Origin: Endozoicomonas sp. ISHI1
Lineage (GTDB): Bacteria; Pseudomonadota; Gammaproteobacteria; Pseudomonadales; Endozoicomonadaceae
Reading direction: 5' to 3'
NCBI RefSeq assembly: GCF_024606225.1
Contig: NZ_JAGRPU010000008.1
Coordinates: 62,001 to 126,000 of the forward strand
Length of the DNA: 64,000 nt
Shown here: positions 47,088 to 54,708 of the stretch, piece after piece
Position numbering within the stretch: the first letter of the stretch is position 1
Layout: every line of letters starts with the position of its first letter
The notes under the pieces: generated by a model
Databases searched by the model: none
Told to the model about the DNA's origin: nothing
The model's input: only the letters and a program-made list of their open reading frames with translations
Made by a program: the position numbers and the translations under genes

Positions 47088-47960
47088 TCACAGTCCCATA
47101 ATCTGCAGATAAGATTGAACCAGTGTTTCTCCCCAAAGCAGGGCAATAAAGCCCGCAGCGGCCAGATAAGGCCCAAAGGGAATAGGGTTGCTCCGCTCCT
47201 GCTTTTTCAGGATGATTAGCACCACCGCGACAATCGTTCCCACCAGTGAGGACAGCAGAATAATCAGAGGTAGCATTTGCCAACCCATCCAGGCACCGAG
47301 TGCCCCCAGTAGTTTAAAGTCGCCATAGCCCATACCTTCTTTGCCCGTCAGCAGTTTGAATAGCCAGTAAACAGACCACAGTGAAAGATAACCGGCAGCA
47401 GCACCCAGCACCGCGTCCTCTAAAGGAATCAATAACTCAAAGCTGTTGGCTAGCAGGCCCAGCCAGAGTAAGGGCAAGGTAATGCTGTCCGGCAGCAGTT
47501 GGGTGTCCAGGTCAATCATGCTCAATGCCAGCAGGGACCAGACTAAACAGCACAGTAAAATCGTCTGGAGCGTGGCGCCAAAGTAGATGCCAACAGCAAC
47601 GGTCAGCAGGGCAGAGACTACCTCAATGATCGGATAGCGAACAGAAATAGAGGTTTTGCAGGAAGAGCAACGGCCTTTCAAAAACAGATAGCTGATAACC
47701 GGGATATTTTCCCAGGCCCGGATCTTGTGGCCACAGCTCGGACAGGTGGAGTCGGGCTTGATCAGGTTATAAGGTTCCATCTCAGCAGGAACCTTGTCCG
47801 GGTGAAGTGTTTCCAGACACTCCAGCTTCCACTGCCGTTCCATCATTACCGGCAGGCGCAGAATAACAACATTGAGAAAGCTACCAACCAGAAGGCCGAC
47901 CAGGAGCAGGATGAGATAGAAATAAGTGGGTGAAGACTGGAGTAATTCTAAGAGTGCCAT
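47088..47960 (-). CDS. pilD: Prepilin peptidase/N-methyltransferase
   Basis: A 290-residue inner-membrane aspartyl protease that cleaves and methylates the prepilin leaders. A first membrane helix is followed by a cytoplasmic zinc site of two CxxC pairs (CPSCGHK and CSSCKTS, ~72-100), then further helices. The catalytic Asp residues lie in SMIDLDTQLLPD and GMGYGDFKLL. It would process all the pilins in this window. Normally pilC sits directly upstream; here 6.7 kb of accessory DNA lies between them. Confidence 0.95.
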   Translation of the reverse strand: MALLELLQSSPTYFYLILLLVGLLVGSFLNVVILRLPVMMERQWKLECLETLHPDKVPAEMEPYNLIKPDSTCPSCGHKIRAWENIPVISYLFLKGRCSSCKTSISVRYPIIEVVSALLTVAVGIYFGATLQTILLCCLVWSLLALSMIDLDTQLLPDSITLPLLWLGLLANSFELLIPLEDAVLGAAAGYLSLWSVYWLFKLLTGKEGMGYGDFKLLGALGAWMGWQMLPLIILLSSLVGTIVAVVLIILKKQERSNPIPFGPYLAAAGFIALLWGETLVQSYLQIMGL

Positions 47961-48173
47961 TAGTCAATAAATCCGGTTTTCTTAATATGAAAGTGCCGCA
48001 TGTTCAGATCCAGAGACACATTATAATTTGATAGCAGCGACACTTTGGCTCATGGCTGTTTTCTGGTCTTACTCTACTTGATTTTTGGATTCAGTGCATT
48101 CTTATGGGCAAACTCTATTGGTCTGTCAGGTTGTCCTTATCGATTTCAAAATGGCTATGATGTGTCAAAAACA

Positions 48174-48245
48174 ATGATTACATTGGAGCAAATTAATGCA
48201 TTTCGGTCTGTAGTTGAGAGTGGCAGCTACAGTGCCGGAGGGTGT
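48174..48245 (+). pseudogene. 5' remnant of a LysR-type regulator gene
   Basis: The sequence encodes MITLEQINAFRSVVESGSYSA, the unmistakable start of a LysR-family helix-turn-helix, then loses all resemblance. A frame open around it (48045-48329) has no other family character. The second part of the same gene appears at 50410 in the same direction and frame type, so the gene was split by the DNA that carries the proteasome-ATPase-like gene. Confidence 0.75.
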
Positions 48246-48355
48246 GACATAACCAGATACCGATTCACATCAAAAAGCTTCATGGGCTCTACATTGCACT
48301 ACAATCATCGTGGTGGCCACCCGGTCTGAACTCGAAAAGTATTGCATGGTGCCAA

Positions 48356-50344
48356 ATGAGACTTAGGTTTATTTTCTTTTATCGTCTTCTGTTAAGCCTG
48401 ATTACCGGCTGTCCTGCTTTCCTTTATGCCTCCCCTTATCAAATAGAAGTAATAGCTGTTAATGCTGAAAACATGCGATATATTGCATATACCTCGGGTA
48501 CTGTTCATCAAGCCAAACATGATTTATCCGAAGCATCGAACAGGCATTTATCTAACGAAAGTTTGCCACCGGTTATCGAGGAATCTGGCGACACCCAAAA
48601 GAAAGTGCTCTACGAACTGAAAGACGATGATAATTTTATTACACCCACCCCAACACTCCCGCCGGTGCCCGATGTTATTGAATTTGCTCACGAGAAAGAA
48701 GTCTCAATACAGAAAGAGCTTGCAGCCAGCACCTTGACGGTCAAGCCAACGCCTAATGAACCAGCTGCAAGACACTTCACCTATGCAACCATAAGGGCAG
48801 AAGCAAGCTCCAATGACATGCAATCGACAACGCTTTTGCCACAAGCCTCAATTCTTTCAGCTTCGGCTTCATCCAGCCCTGCAGATTTTCAGAGCAATGG
48901 GAATAAGCTACTTTGCACTCATTGCGGCAAGAGCCTGACTGCAGGAATGCATACACAAAAACAAAACCATCAAAAACAGCTTATGGGGCAGAGTCCGAGC
49001 TCTTTTGCTGGCCCCGGTGGCCTTGGTGGCCAGGGTAAAGACCAGCAAGACGAAGAGAATAAGGATGCGAAACGCGCGCAACACAAGAAATACACTCCTC
49101 CCCCGCCACCACAGGGTGGCGGATCCAAACGTCGCCAGTTCCGCTCTGCCGTCACTGCGGCGCAAAGACTGCCGGATGTAAAGCCACATGTACAGTGCAG
49201 GCTGCGCTTGCTCAAACTGCAACGCATCAATGACTACCTGCTGCTGGAGGAAGAGTACATCACGAATCAGAGCCGCCTGAACCGGGAGAGCAGTATCGAC
49301 AGGGAGCAGTTAATGGTGGATGAGGTTCGCGGCTCGCCAATGAAAGTGGGGGTACTGGAGGAGATCATCGATGAAAACCATGCCATCGTCAGCGGGTCGG
49401 ACGGTTTGCCGCACTACGTGAACATCATGTCCTTCGTGGACAGGGACAAGCTGGAGCCGGGCGGTCAGGTGCTCCTTCACAGCAAGCAGATGTCCATCAT
49501 TGGCGTACTTTCGGATGAGGTCGACCCCATGGTTCGTGTGATGATGGTCGAGAAAGCCCCGATGGAGTCTTACGTTGATATTGGCGGCCTGGAGAAACAG
49601 ATACAGGAAATCAAGGAGGCCGTCGAGTTGCCGCTCACACATCAGGAGCTTTACGATGAAATTGGCATTTCCCCACCTAAGGGGGTCATCTTCTACGGGC
49701 CGCCCGGAACCGGTAAAACGCTGCTGGCCAAGGCCGTCGCACACCATACCAGCGCCACCTTCCTGCACGTCGTCGGGTCGGAGCTCATTCAGAAGCACCT
49801 TGGCGACGGTGCCAGACTGGTGCGTGAGCTGTTCCGCGCTGCAGAGGAGTATGCGCCGTCCATCGTCTTCATTGACGAGATCGACGCCGTCGGTACTAAA
49901 CGCTACGAGTCACATAGTAGTGGCGAGAACGAGATCAAGCGCACCATGCTGGAACTCCTGAACCAGCTTGACGGATTTGATAGCCGCACCGACGTCAAGG
50001 TCATTATGGCCACCAATCGCATTGAGGCACTTGACCCGGCTCTCATCCGGCCCGGTCGCATCGACCGCAAGATCGAGTTCCCTGTACCGGACTCCGAGAC
50101 CCAGAAAAAAATCTTCAACATCCACACCGCCAAGATGGCCCTGGCCGAAGACGTCAATCTCGAAGAGTTCATCATAACCAGAGATAACCTCAGTGGTGCT
50201 GACATCAAGGCCATCTGCACAGAGGCCGGTCTGCTGGCCCTGCGCGAGCGCCGAATTCGGGTCACACAGACAGACTTCAGAAAGGCCAGAGAGCAGATTA
50301 TGTACCTTAAAAATGAGTGTATTTCGGAAGGGTTGTATTTATGA
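48356..50344 (+). CDS. Secreted eukaryotic-type 26S proteasome regulatory ATPase (Rpt2/PSMC1-like)
   Basis: 662 residues. Residues 1-25 are a Sec signal peptide (cut near FLYA); 26-209 are a polar, low-complexity extension with a CTHCGK Cys pair. From M210 (MGQSPSS) to the end the protein follows eukaryotic Rpt2 over its full ~440 residues: N-terminal MGQS plus Gly/Lys-rich tail, coiled-coil/OB part ([32 protein letters not shown]), Walker A GPPGTGKT (448-455), Walker [12 protein letters not shown] (D507/E508), Arg-finger region RPGRIDRK (565-572), [15 protein letters not shown] and the C-terminal EGLYL, the HbYX-type tail that docks into the 20S ring. Bacterial proteasome ATPases (Mpa/ARC) are far more distant. 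His481 replaces the pore-loop aromatic residue. The Rpt2 part is visibly richer in G+C than its 5' extension and neighbours. Likely gene transfer from a eukaryote; a host-directed role is inferred. Confidence 0.9.
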   Translation: MRLRFIFFYRLLLSLITGCPAFLYASPYQIEVIAVNAENMRYIAYTSGTVHQAKHDLSEASNRHLSNESLPPVIEESGDTQKKVLYELKDDDNFITPTPTLPPVPDVIEFAHEKEVSIQKELAASTLTVKPTPNEPAARHFTYATIRAEASSNDMQSTTLLPQASILSASASSSPADFQSNGNKLLCTHCGKSLTAGMHTQKQNHQKQLMGQSPSSFAGPGGLGGQGKDQQDEENKDAKRAQHKKYTPPPPPQGGGSKRRQFRSAVTAAQRLPDVKPHVQCRLRLLKLQRINDYLLLEEEYITNQSRLNRESSIDREQLMVDEVRGSPMKVGVLEEIIDENHAIVSGSDGLPHYVNIMSFVDRDKLEPGGQVLLHSKQMSIIGVLSDEVDPMVRVMMVEKAPMESYVDIGGLEKQIQEIKEAVELPLTHQELYDEIGISPPKGVIFYGPPGTGKTLLAKAVAHHTSATFLHVVGSELIQKHLGDGARLVRELFRAAEEYAPSIVFIDEIDAVGTKRYESHSSGENEIKRTMLELLNQLDGFDSRTDVKVIMATNRIEALDPALIRPGRIDRKIEFPVPDSETQKKIFNIHTAKMALAEDVNLEEFIITRDNLSGADIKAICTEAGLLALRERRIRVTQTDFRKAREQIMYLKNECISEGLYL

Positions 50345-50409
50345 TGCGTGTGCATACCACCGGGTGAATTAGCCTGATGACTCAGAACGACTCATTAAAC
50401 ACTGCTTGA

Positions 50410-50972
50410 AAAGAAAAATATCCGGTCAGAGAGACCCTGTGCCAAAAAGATATTTTAGGGCAATCACTTTTTGTGATTCAGGGTAAAAAAGCACTCCCAA
50501 CCGAGTTCGCTCTCTATCTGTATCCTCGCGCAAATCATCTGGCGAAGCAGGCGAAAGAATTTGAACAGGTAGCACTTTCTGCTCAGGATATGAAGATTAC
50601 TGAGTTCAAAATTTGCTACGACGTACAAATTTCCATGGCGTTTTTAACTGAGCTTGATGCAACGATTGCTGAAACTTATCCGTCATTGCTGGTACATTGG
50701 CTGCACCGCAACCGACACGACGCATTAGCTTTTCTTGAAAAAGATGAAGCGCAGGTAGCTCTGATGCCCACTTTATCTGATTTACTGCCATCTGAACGTG
50801 TTGGGGTAATGAACATTGGAGCATCAAAACTGGGCATCTATGCTCATCCCGCTTCGCCACTGGCCCGGCTAGTCTTCTTTCCTTTGATATTTCATTAGCG
50901 TACCCGATAAGTAGCAGGGAACAGGTACAAATCGCTGATCATCGAAAGAGTGTTGTTAAAGAAATCAAGTAA
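50410..50972 (+). pseudogene. 3' remnant of the disrupted LysR-type regulator gene
   Basis: The conceptual translation runs YPVRETL, DILGQSLFVIQGKKALP, YPRANHLAKQAKEFEQ, then a LysR effector-domain-like stretch with NRHDALAFLEKDEAQVALMP. At about 50865 (after ASPLAR) the frame shifts; the other frame continues SFDISLAYPISSREQVQIAD and ends at a TAA at 50970. The frame 50473-50898 is part of this remnant. About 30-35 codons of the DNA-binding domain are missing relative to the 5' remnant. Confidence 0.75.
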
Positions 50973-51149
50973 GTGATCGGCCATGGGAATCAATATGTGA
51001 AAATGCTACAAGAGTTTAAACAAACCCTGATCGCCCAGACCACCACCAGAAAAATCAAAGTCCGCGCAGGGAGTCAGGATGGTTAGCATTACCGGCGAAG
51101 AGGGACTGGAACAAGCCCGGCCATCAGGCGGCTATTTCCAGCCGAACCC

Positions 51150-51316
51150 CTGGCAGCCTGTCGGACTTAAGCGTCCGTAGCGAGGATTGCAAGAAATTGA
51201 GGATAAAAATTTCTGCTTCTGAGGAGAATAGCGAGCTATTTGACGAAGAAGCAGGAATTTTTAGACCAATTTATTGCAACCGCAGTAGGACAGCCTTAAG
51301 TCCGACAGGCTGCTAG
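51150..51316. repeat. Long palindromic repeat element (MITE-like)
   Basis: A perfect 17-bp inverted repeat (51155-51171 with 51295-51311, extendable outward to 51150/51316) bounds a further imperfect long stem, in which the tracts around 51194-51226 and 51260-51291 are near-complementary. The whole 167 bp can fold into one long hairpin and encodes nothing. Its right end supplies the last codons and stop of the antitoxin gene. Typical of a small non-autonomous mobile or extragenic repeat element. Confidence 0.7.
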
Positions 51317-51568
51317 CGCTTTCAGCAGTCGGTGCACAGTATCCCATCGGGGCTGGACCTTGCCGTTAAAGGCTTTGTACAGACTCTCCCGGTTCAGGCC
51401 GGTCTGTTCCGCCAGTTGTGTCACGCCTTTATGTTTGACCACATGCCCAAGAGCCACAATAAAAACACCGGGATCATTATCCTGATAGGCTTCAGTCAGA
51501 AACCAGGGGATGTCATCATCGGTCAGGGCATTATCAAAAGGATTGTAGGGTTTCAACGATTCGCTCAT
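51296..51568 (-). CDS. Addiction-module antidote, HigA-like (HI1420 family), altered C terminus
   Basis: 90 residues from the ATG at 51568 (MSESLKPYNPF). The family pattern is clear: FLTEAYQDNDPGVFIVALGHVVKHKG, then the helix-turn-helix VTQLAEQTGLNRESLYKAFNG. This matches the 'probable addiction module antidote' (HI1420-type) group. The protein ends LKALAACRT, where the last ~6 codons come from the palindromic repeat; relatives are slightly longer. Its start overlaps the end of the degraded toxin gene (ATGA). Without an intact toxin it is probably a relic. Confidence 0.72.
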   Translation of the reverse strand: MSESLKPYNPFDNALTDDDIPWFLTEAYQDNDPGVFIVALGHVVKHKGVTQLAEQTGLNRESLYKAFNGKVQPRWDTVHRLLKALAACRT

Positions 51569-51760
51569 GATTGTTTCCTCCAGTTCTTGCAATATTTCTC
51601 TGACTTTTCAATGTCCTGGGACTCGCTGGATTTGTCCCCAACACAATAGGATGACCAGCTGCTCACCACGAACAGTGAAATAGGGCCGATAGCCTTTGCC
51701 TGCAAGTATCCGCATTTCACTGATATTGCCACCCACGGATTTTACATTATGGTTAGCAAT
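51565..51760 (-). pseudogene. Degraded addiction-module toxin, HigB/RelE-like (HI1419 family)
   Basis: One frame encodes NVKSVGGNISEMRILAGKGY and RPYFTVRGEQLVILLC, matching the core and last strands of HI1419-type killer proteins. The frame then shifts near 51640; the other frame continues VGDKSSESQDIEKSEKY and ends in a TGA overlapping the antitoxin ATG. The N-terminal half is missing. The toxin-before-antitoxin order fits the family. Confidence 0.72.
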
Positions 51761-51954
51761 GCCGGCGAAGACGCACTGGAATAGGCCATAGAAATAGCCC
51801 CGACTGGCGACAGCCTTGAAGCCCGTGGTGCACCCGCGCAACGTAAGCGTTCAAGCAGGGTATTGACTCCCCCTACTTGCCGAGATCGGATTTTAACGGA
51901 TTGGTCCCGAATTTCTCTTTCCAGATTCGCGGGATTAGCTCTCGGATATCGCAC

Positions 51955-52230
51955 GTTGCTCAAGATGTGTCAGGGTTCCAAGGCTGATGGCAATACGACT
52001 GGACTCAAGTTTCTGATGCTGGCGGTAAAGCGGAGCGCGGAAGCAGTAATTCTCTACCAGCAGACCCGCGATGAAGCTGACATCGGGAAAGCTGCGATCA
52101 AATAATCCTAATGGTGTGGTTACCGTTGTTAGCGTCTGGCTGGGCTTGTGGCGAACGACTTCGCGCTGATATTTCAGGATGACATAGCTGGCAGGGCGCT
52201 GCGCCAGACTATAGGTGTACTTGTAGTCAA
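51955..52230 (-). pseudogene. IS66-family transposase remnant
   Basis: Translated on the minus strand, 52230 to 51955 reads RPASYVILKYQREVVRHKP, then FPDVSFIAGLLVENYCFRAP, LYRQHQKLESSRIAISL and GTLTHLEQRAI before a stop. This resembles the zinc-binding/central part of IS66 TnpC transposases (PLYRQ..., S.GTL..W/L..RA). Both ends are missing and no terminal repeats are seen. Confidence 0.6.
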
Positions 52231-52239
52231 TGATTTCGT

Positions 52240-52660
52240 AATGGTCTGCGTCTTCAAATTGTCTTTATTCCCAAAAAGAGGCAAAAGGTCATTTATGGAA
52301 GCTTGAGAAATTTTCTGGGAACCATTGTTAATGAACTTGCCAAGTACAAAAAAGTGCAAAATTGCGGAGGGGCATTTGATGCGCGATTACGTCCATATTT
52401 GCATTAGCATTCCGATGAAATATTCTGCTTTCCATATTGTCGGTTATATGAAAGGAAAATGTGCAATAGCTATTGCAAGACCTTTCAAAGGTAAGCAAAG
52501 GAATTTTTCTGGAGAGTACTTCCGGATACGAGGGTATTTCGACGCACAATAGGACTTGATGAAAATGTGATTAGGGAATATATCAGAAACCAAGAGAAAA
52601 ATGATGGAACACGAGATCAGTTGAAACTTGGTTTTGACTCAGGCACTTGGGGGTAACATA
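52240..52660 (+). pseudogene. IS200-type (Y1/HUH) transposase remnant
   Basis: Three frames together give an IS200 TnpA: IVFIPKKRQKVIYGSLRN and IVNELAKYKK, shift at an A-run near 52350, then CKIAEGHLMRDYVHICISIP, GYMKGKCAIAIARPFKGKQR and NFSGEYFRIRGYF, shift near 52550, then GLDENVIREYIRNQEKNDG up to a stop at 52656. Besides the two frameshifts, the first His of the HUH motif is replaced (DYVH for DHVH), so it is inactive. Confidence 0.8.
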
Positions 52661-52687
52661 AGCCCTTTGAGGGTTTCACTTAATAAG

Positions 52688-52706
52688 CCCCCGGCTCTAC
52701 CGGGGG
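52688..52706. repeat. Hairpin at the 3' end of the IS200 remnant
   Basis: Perfect stem cccccgg/ccggggg with a 5-base loop, 30 bp after the transposase remnant. IS200/IS605 elements carry subterminal hairpins as transposase recognition sites, so this probably marks the right end of the element. It could also act as a terminator, but no T-run follows. Confidence 0.5.
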
Positions 52707-52865
52707 TAATTAACTGATAATCGCAATAATCCTGACACAGCGAGAGAGTCATGAATCAAAAGAGGAGATATCTTTGTTGACAAAAACCGAAGGGGTATCC
52801 TACGTTGTTTAAAATTTTATGATAATGTCGATAATATAAAAATATTAAATGGAATTTAAAATGTC

Positions 52866-54179
52866 ATGAAAAAATATAGATACATTTTGCTATTATTAAT
52901 TCCTTTATGGCTTTCAGCAAATAGCATAATTCCAGACAATGCTGCTAATGGTCTGAACAATGATACAAGCATAAATCAGCATGAAGAAAAATGGTCAGAC
53001 TTTACTTGGTATCCGTTTAAGATTTTGAGTTACCCTGCCAGATTCTGGAAAAGACCTTATGAGCAAAATATCACTGAAATAGAAAAAGAAGATAAAAAGC
53101 ATTCTTTAAAAGGATACATTTTAACTGAGCTTGCTGATGGCAGTTATTCTTCATATGAAAAAATTAAAGATGGAATTGAATTAGAAATAAATAATAAAGC
53201 TGATTTCGAAGGGCGGTCTGCATCATATCGAAAAGATTATTCTAGATACACTAGTAAAAATTTCAACAAGCCAAATAAGCTTCAAACATACCTTTCTTCT
53301 GTTCCAAGTGTCTCTAAAATTGATGATAATGCAATATATGGATTAAAAAATATAGATCTTATCCTATCAGGAGGAACCTGGAAACCCTATTCGCTGGCTG
53401 TTGCAAAGAATCATTTGGCATTTTCAAAAGCAAGGCGTACTAAATACAAATTCATACTGTTTAGCCAGAATAGCGAAGATGATGACTCAATAGATTTGAT
53501 GAATTGGATGCACGATAGGCAACCTTATTGGGGAAAAATATTTTTAATTAATAAGTGGCTGAAAGAGGGTCGAGTAAAATCTGGTAAATGGATTACCTGG
53601 ATAGATGATGATATTGTAATCAATGATTTTAAGAATGATAAAAGCCATCTTGATAAAATAATAGATTCAGTTGGGGAGCATGCTTGCATTATAACTTCTC
53701 AGGATTACTGGTACCATCAAGGATTACAACAATTAAATGATGGTCGTTTACCGAATACAGGCATTATTATGGTTAAGAACACAAGGTATTGCTCTTATAT
53801 TTTAGAGTTATGGCTTAGCTATGCAGATGATCCAACTTTGGGAAAAAATAGTCAAAAATATACGCTTCACGAACAGGAAGCTTTAGTCAGGTTAAAGATA
53901 AATATCGATAAAAGATCTTTAGTTATCAAATTTATTAGAAACAGGACTAAAGATTGGAATTTTAATACATTTAAAAGATTTAATCATTTTTACAATGGTA
54001 GTCAGGCAAATTACAATTCAGATACAGAAAATGATAGAGCAATAGCTGCACTTATGAATGATGCATATATTCATCACACAGGGATGGCTTCTCTCTATAG
54101 ACTTGCACTTATCGCTCACTCACTCTTTGAAATTTCAGGTAATTACCCCGTTATCCAACATGCTGACGATGGCAGCTAA
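52866..54179 (+). CDS. Secreted GT34-like glycosyltransferase, AT-rich
   Basis: 437 residues with a Sec signal peptide (cut near LWLSA, ~18). Residues ~170-410 resemble the GT34 galactosyl/xylosyl/mannosyltransferase family (GMA12/MNN10): KWITWIDDDIVINDF with a D247-D249 metal site, RLPNTGIIMVKNTRYCSYIL and HEQEALVRL (~335), matching the family's W.DaD, N.G.f..RN and HEQ.A elements. GT34 enzymes are best known from fungi and plants. The gene is far richer in A+T than the surrounding core genes, suggesting horizontal origin. No partner gene is adjacent. Substrate and target are unknown; a secreted host-modifying role is inferred. The family call is moderate. Confidence 0.62.
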   Translation: MKKYRYILLLLIPLWLSANSIIPDNAANGLNNDTSINQHEEKWSDFTWYPFKILSYPARFWKRPYEQNITEIEKEDKKHSLKGYILTELADGSYSSYEKIKDGIELEINNKADFEGRSASYRKDYSRYTSKNFNKPNKLQTYLSSVPSVSKIDDNAIYGLKNIDLILSGGTWKPYSLAVAKNHLAFSKARRTKYKFILFSQNSEDDDSIDLMNWMHDRQPYWGKIFLINKWLKEGRVKSGKWITWIDDDIVINDFKNDKSHLDKIIDSVGEHACIITSQDYWYHQGLQQLNDGRLPNTGIIMVKNTRYCSYILELWLSYADDPTLGKNSQKYTLHEQEALVRLKINIDKRSLVIKFIRNRTKDWNFNTFKRFNHFYNGSQANYNSDTENDRAIAALMNDAYIHHTGMASLYRLALIAHSLFEISGNYPVIQHADDGS

Positions 54180-54264
54180 CGGCACGCACACCGGCTGCAG
54201 ATCAGCGCAGCCAGGAACCTGCGTTGTATGAGTGCTTTTTATCAAAATGGAACGCCTTGCGTTC

Positions 54265-54477
54265 CAAATCGAGCAGGTCCCACTATCGTCGTCTGACCCG
54301 TATTGAAACCCCAAATCCAGAGAGCGATATCTGCTGGAAGCCATACAATAGAGCTGGCATTCCCGGTCGCTGGATCGTCAGGTCAGCAAGCTGTATTACG
54401 AGCGCTTGTTGTTCAGCAAGGATAAGCAGCCCGTGCTGCAGGAAGTTGAACAAAAAACTAAAAAGTTTGAAGGGTAG
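54265..54477 (+). pseudogene. DUF1016 (YhcG-type) nuclease-family remnant
   Basis: One frame gives SHYRRLTRIETPNPE; after a shift near 54325 another gives RYLLEAIQ, an in-frame TAG, then SWHSRSLDRQVSKLYYERLL and FSKDKQPVLQ to a stop at 54475. This is the conserved WSHYR.L.RI...R.WY..EA...WS.R.LERQI...YYERLL.S.DK block of DUF1016 proteins. The C-terminal PDDEXK domain is absent. Confidence 0.65.
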
Positions 54478-54544
54478 ACGTGCATTAAAACTATTGACAA
54501 GTACTCCTGATTTTCAGTGGACACAGAGTAAGTAACTTGCGGCC

Positions 54545-54696
54545 AAAATGCATTAAAACTGTTTTTATATGTCTGATTCCTGAATGTAGCTGGATAAAGC
54601 TGTTGACTGATAGCCCTATATAATAAGGGCTATAGAGGAATAAGCTATTTCCGTGTCGATAGTTTAATGCATGTGTCTGGAGTTTTAATACATTTT
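54545..54696. repeat. Small element with 16-bp terminal inverted repeats
   Basis: aaaatgcattaaaact (54545-54560) is matched by the inverted copy agttttaatacatttt (54681-54696) with one mismatch. The 152-bp element contains a 7-bp hairpin (54611-54632) and an internal inverted copy of the end motif (54662-54671); a direct copy of tgcattaaaact lies outside at 54483. It encodes nothing and ends 12 bp from the pilC stop. MITE-like. Confidence 0.6.
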
Positions 54697-54708
54697 CACA
54701 TCTGTTGG

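Noticed and set aside
48045-48329. 94-codon frame resembling a small membrane protein
   Set aside because: Only its middle (48174-48245) has meaning, as the start of a LysR gene; the rest has no family character. Annotated as a remnant.
48318-50366. 8-bp inverted repeat (cacccggt ... accgggtg) flanking the Rpt2-like gene
   Set aside because: Too short to count as mobile-element ends; expected by chance, and the flanks do not extend the match.
50995-51088. Short frame MLQEFKQTLIAQ after the lysR remnant
   Set aside because: About 28 codons, no ribosome site and no recognisable family; not supported as a gene.
51742-52105. Small frames on both strands (51742-51963 minus and 51863-52105 plus)
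   Set aside because: They overlap the IS66 and toxin remnants and have no own motifs or ribosome sites.
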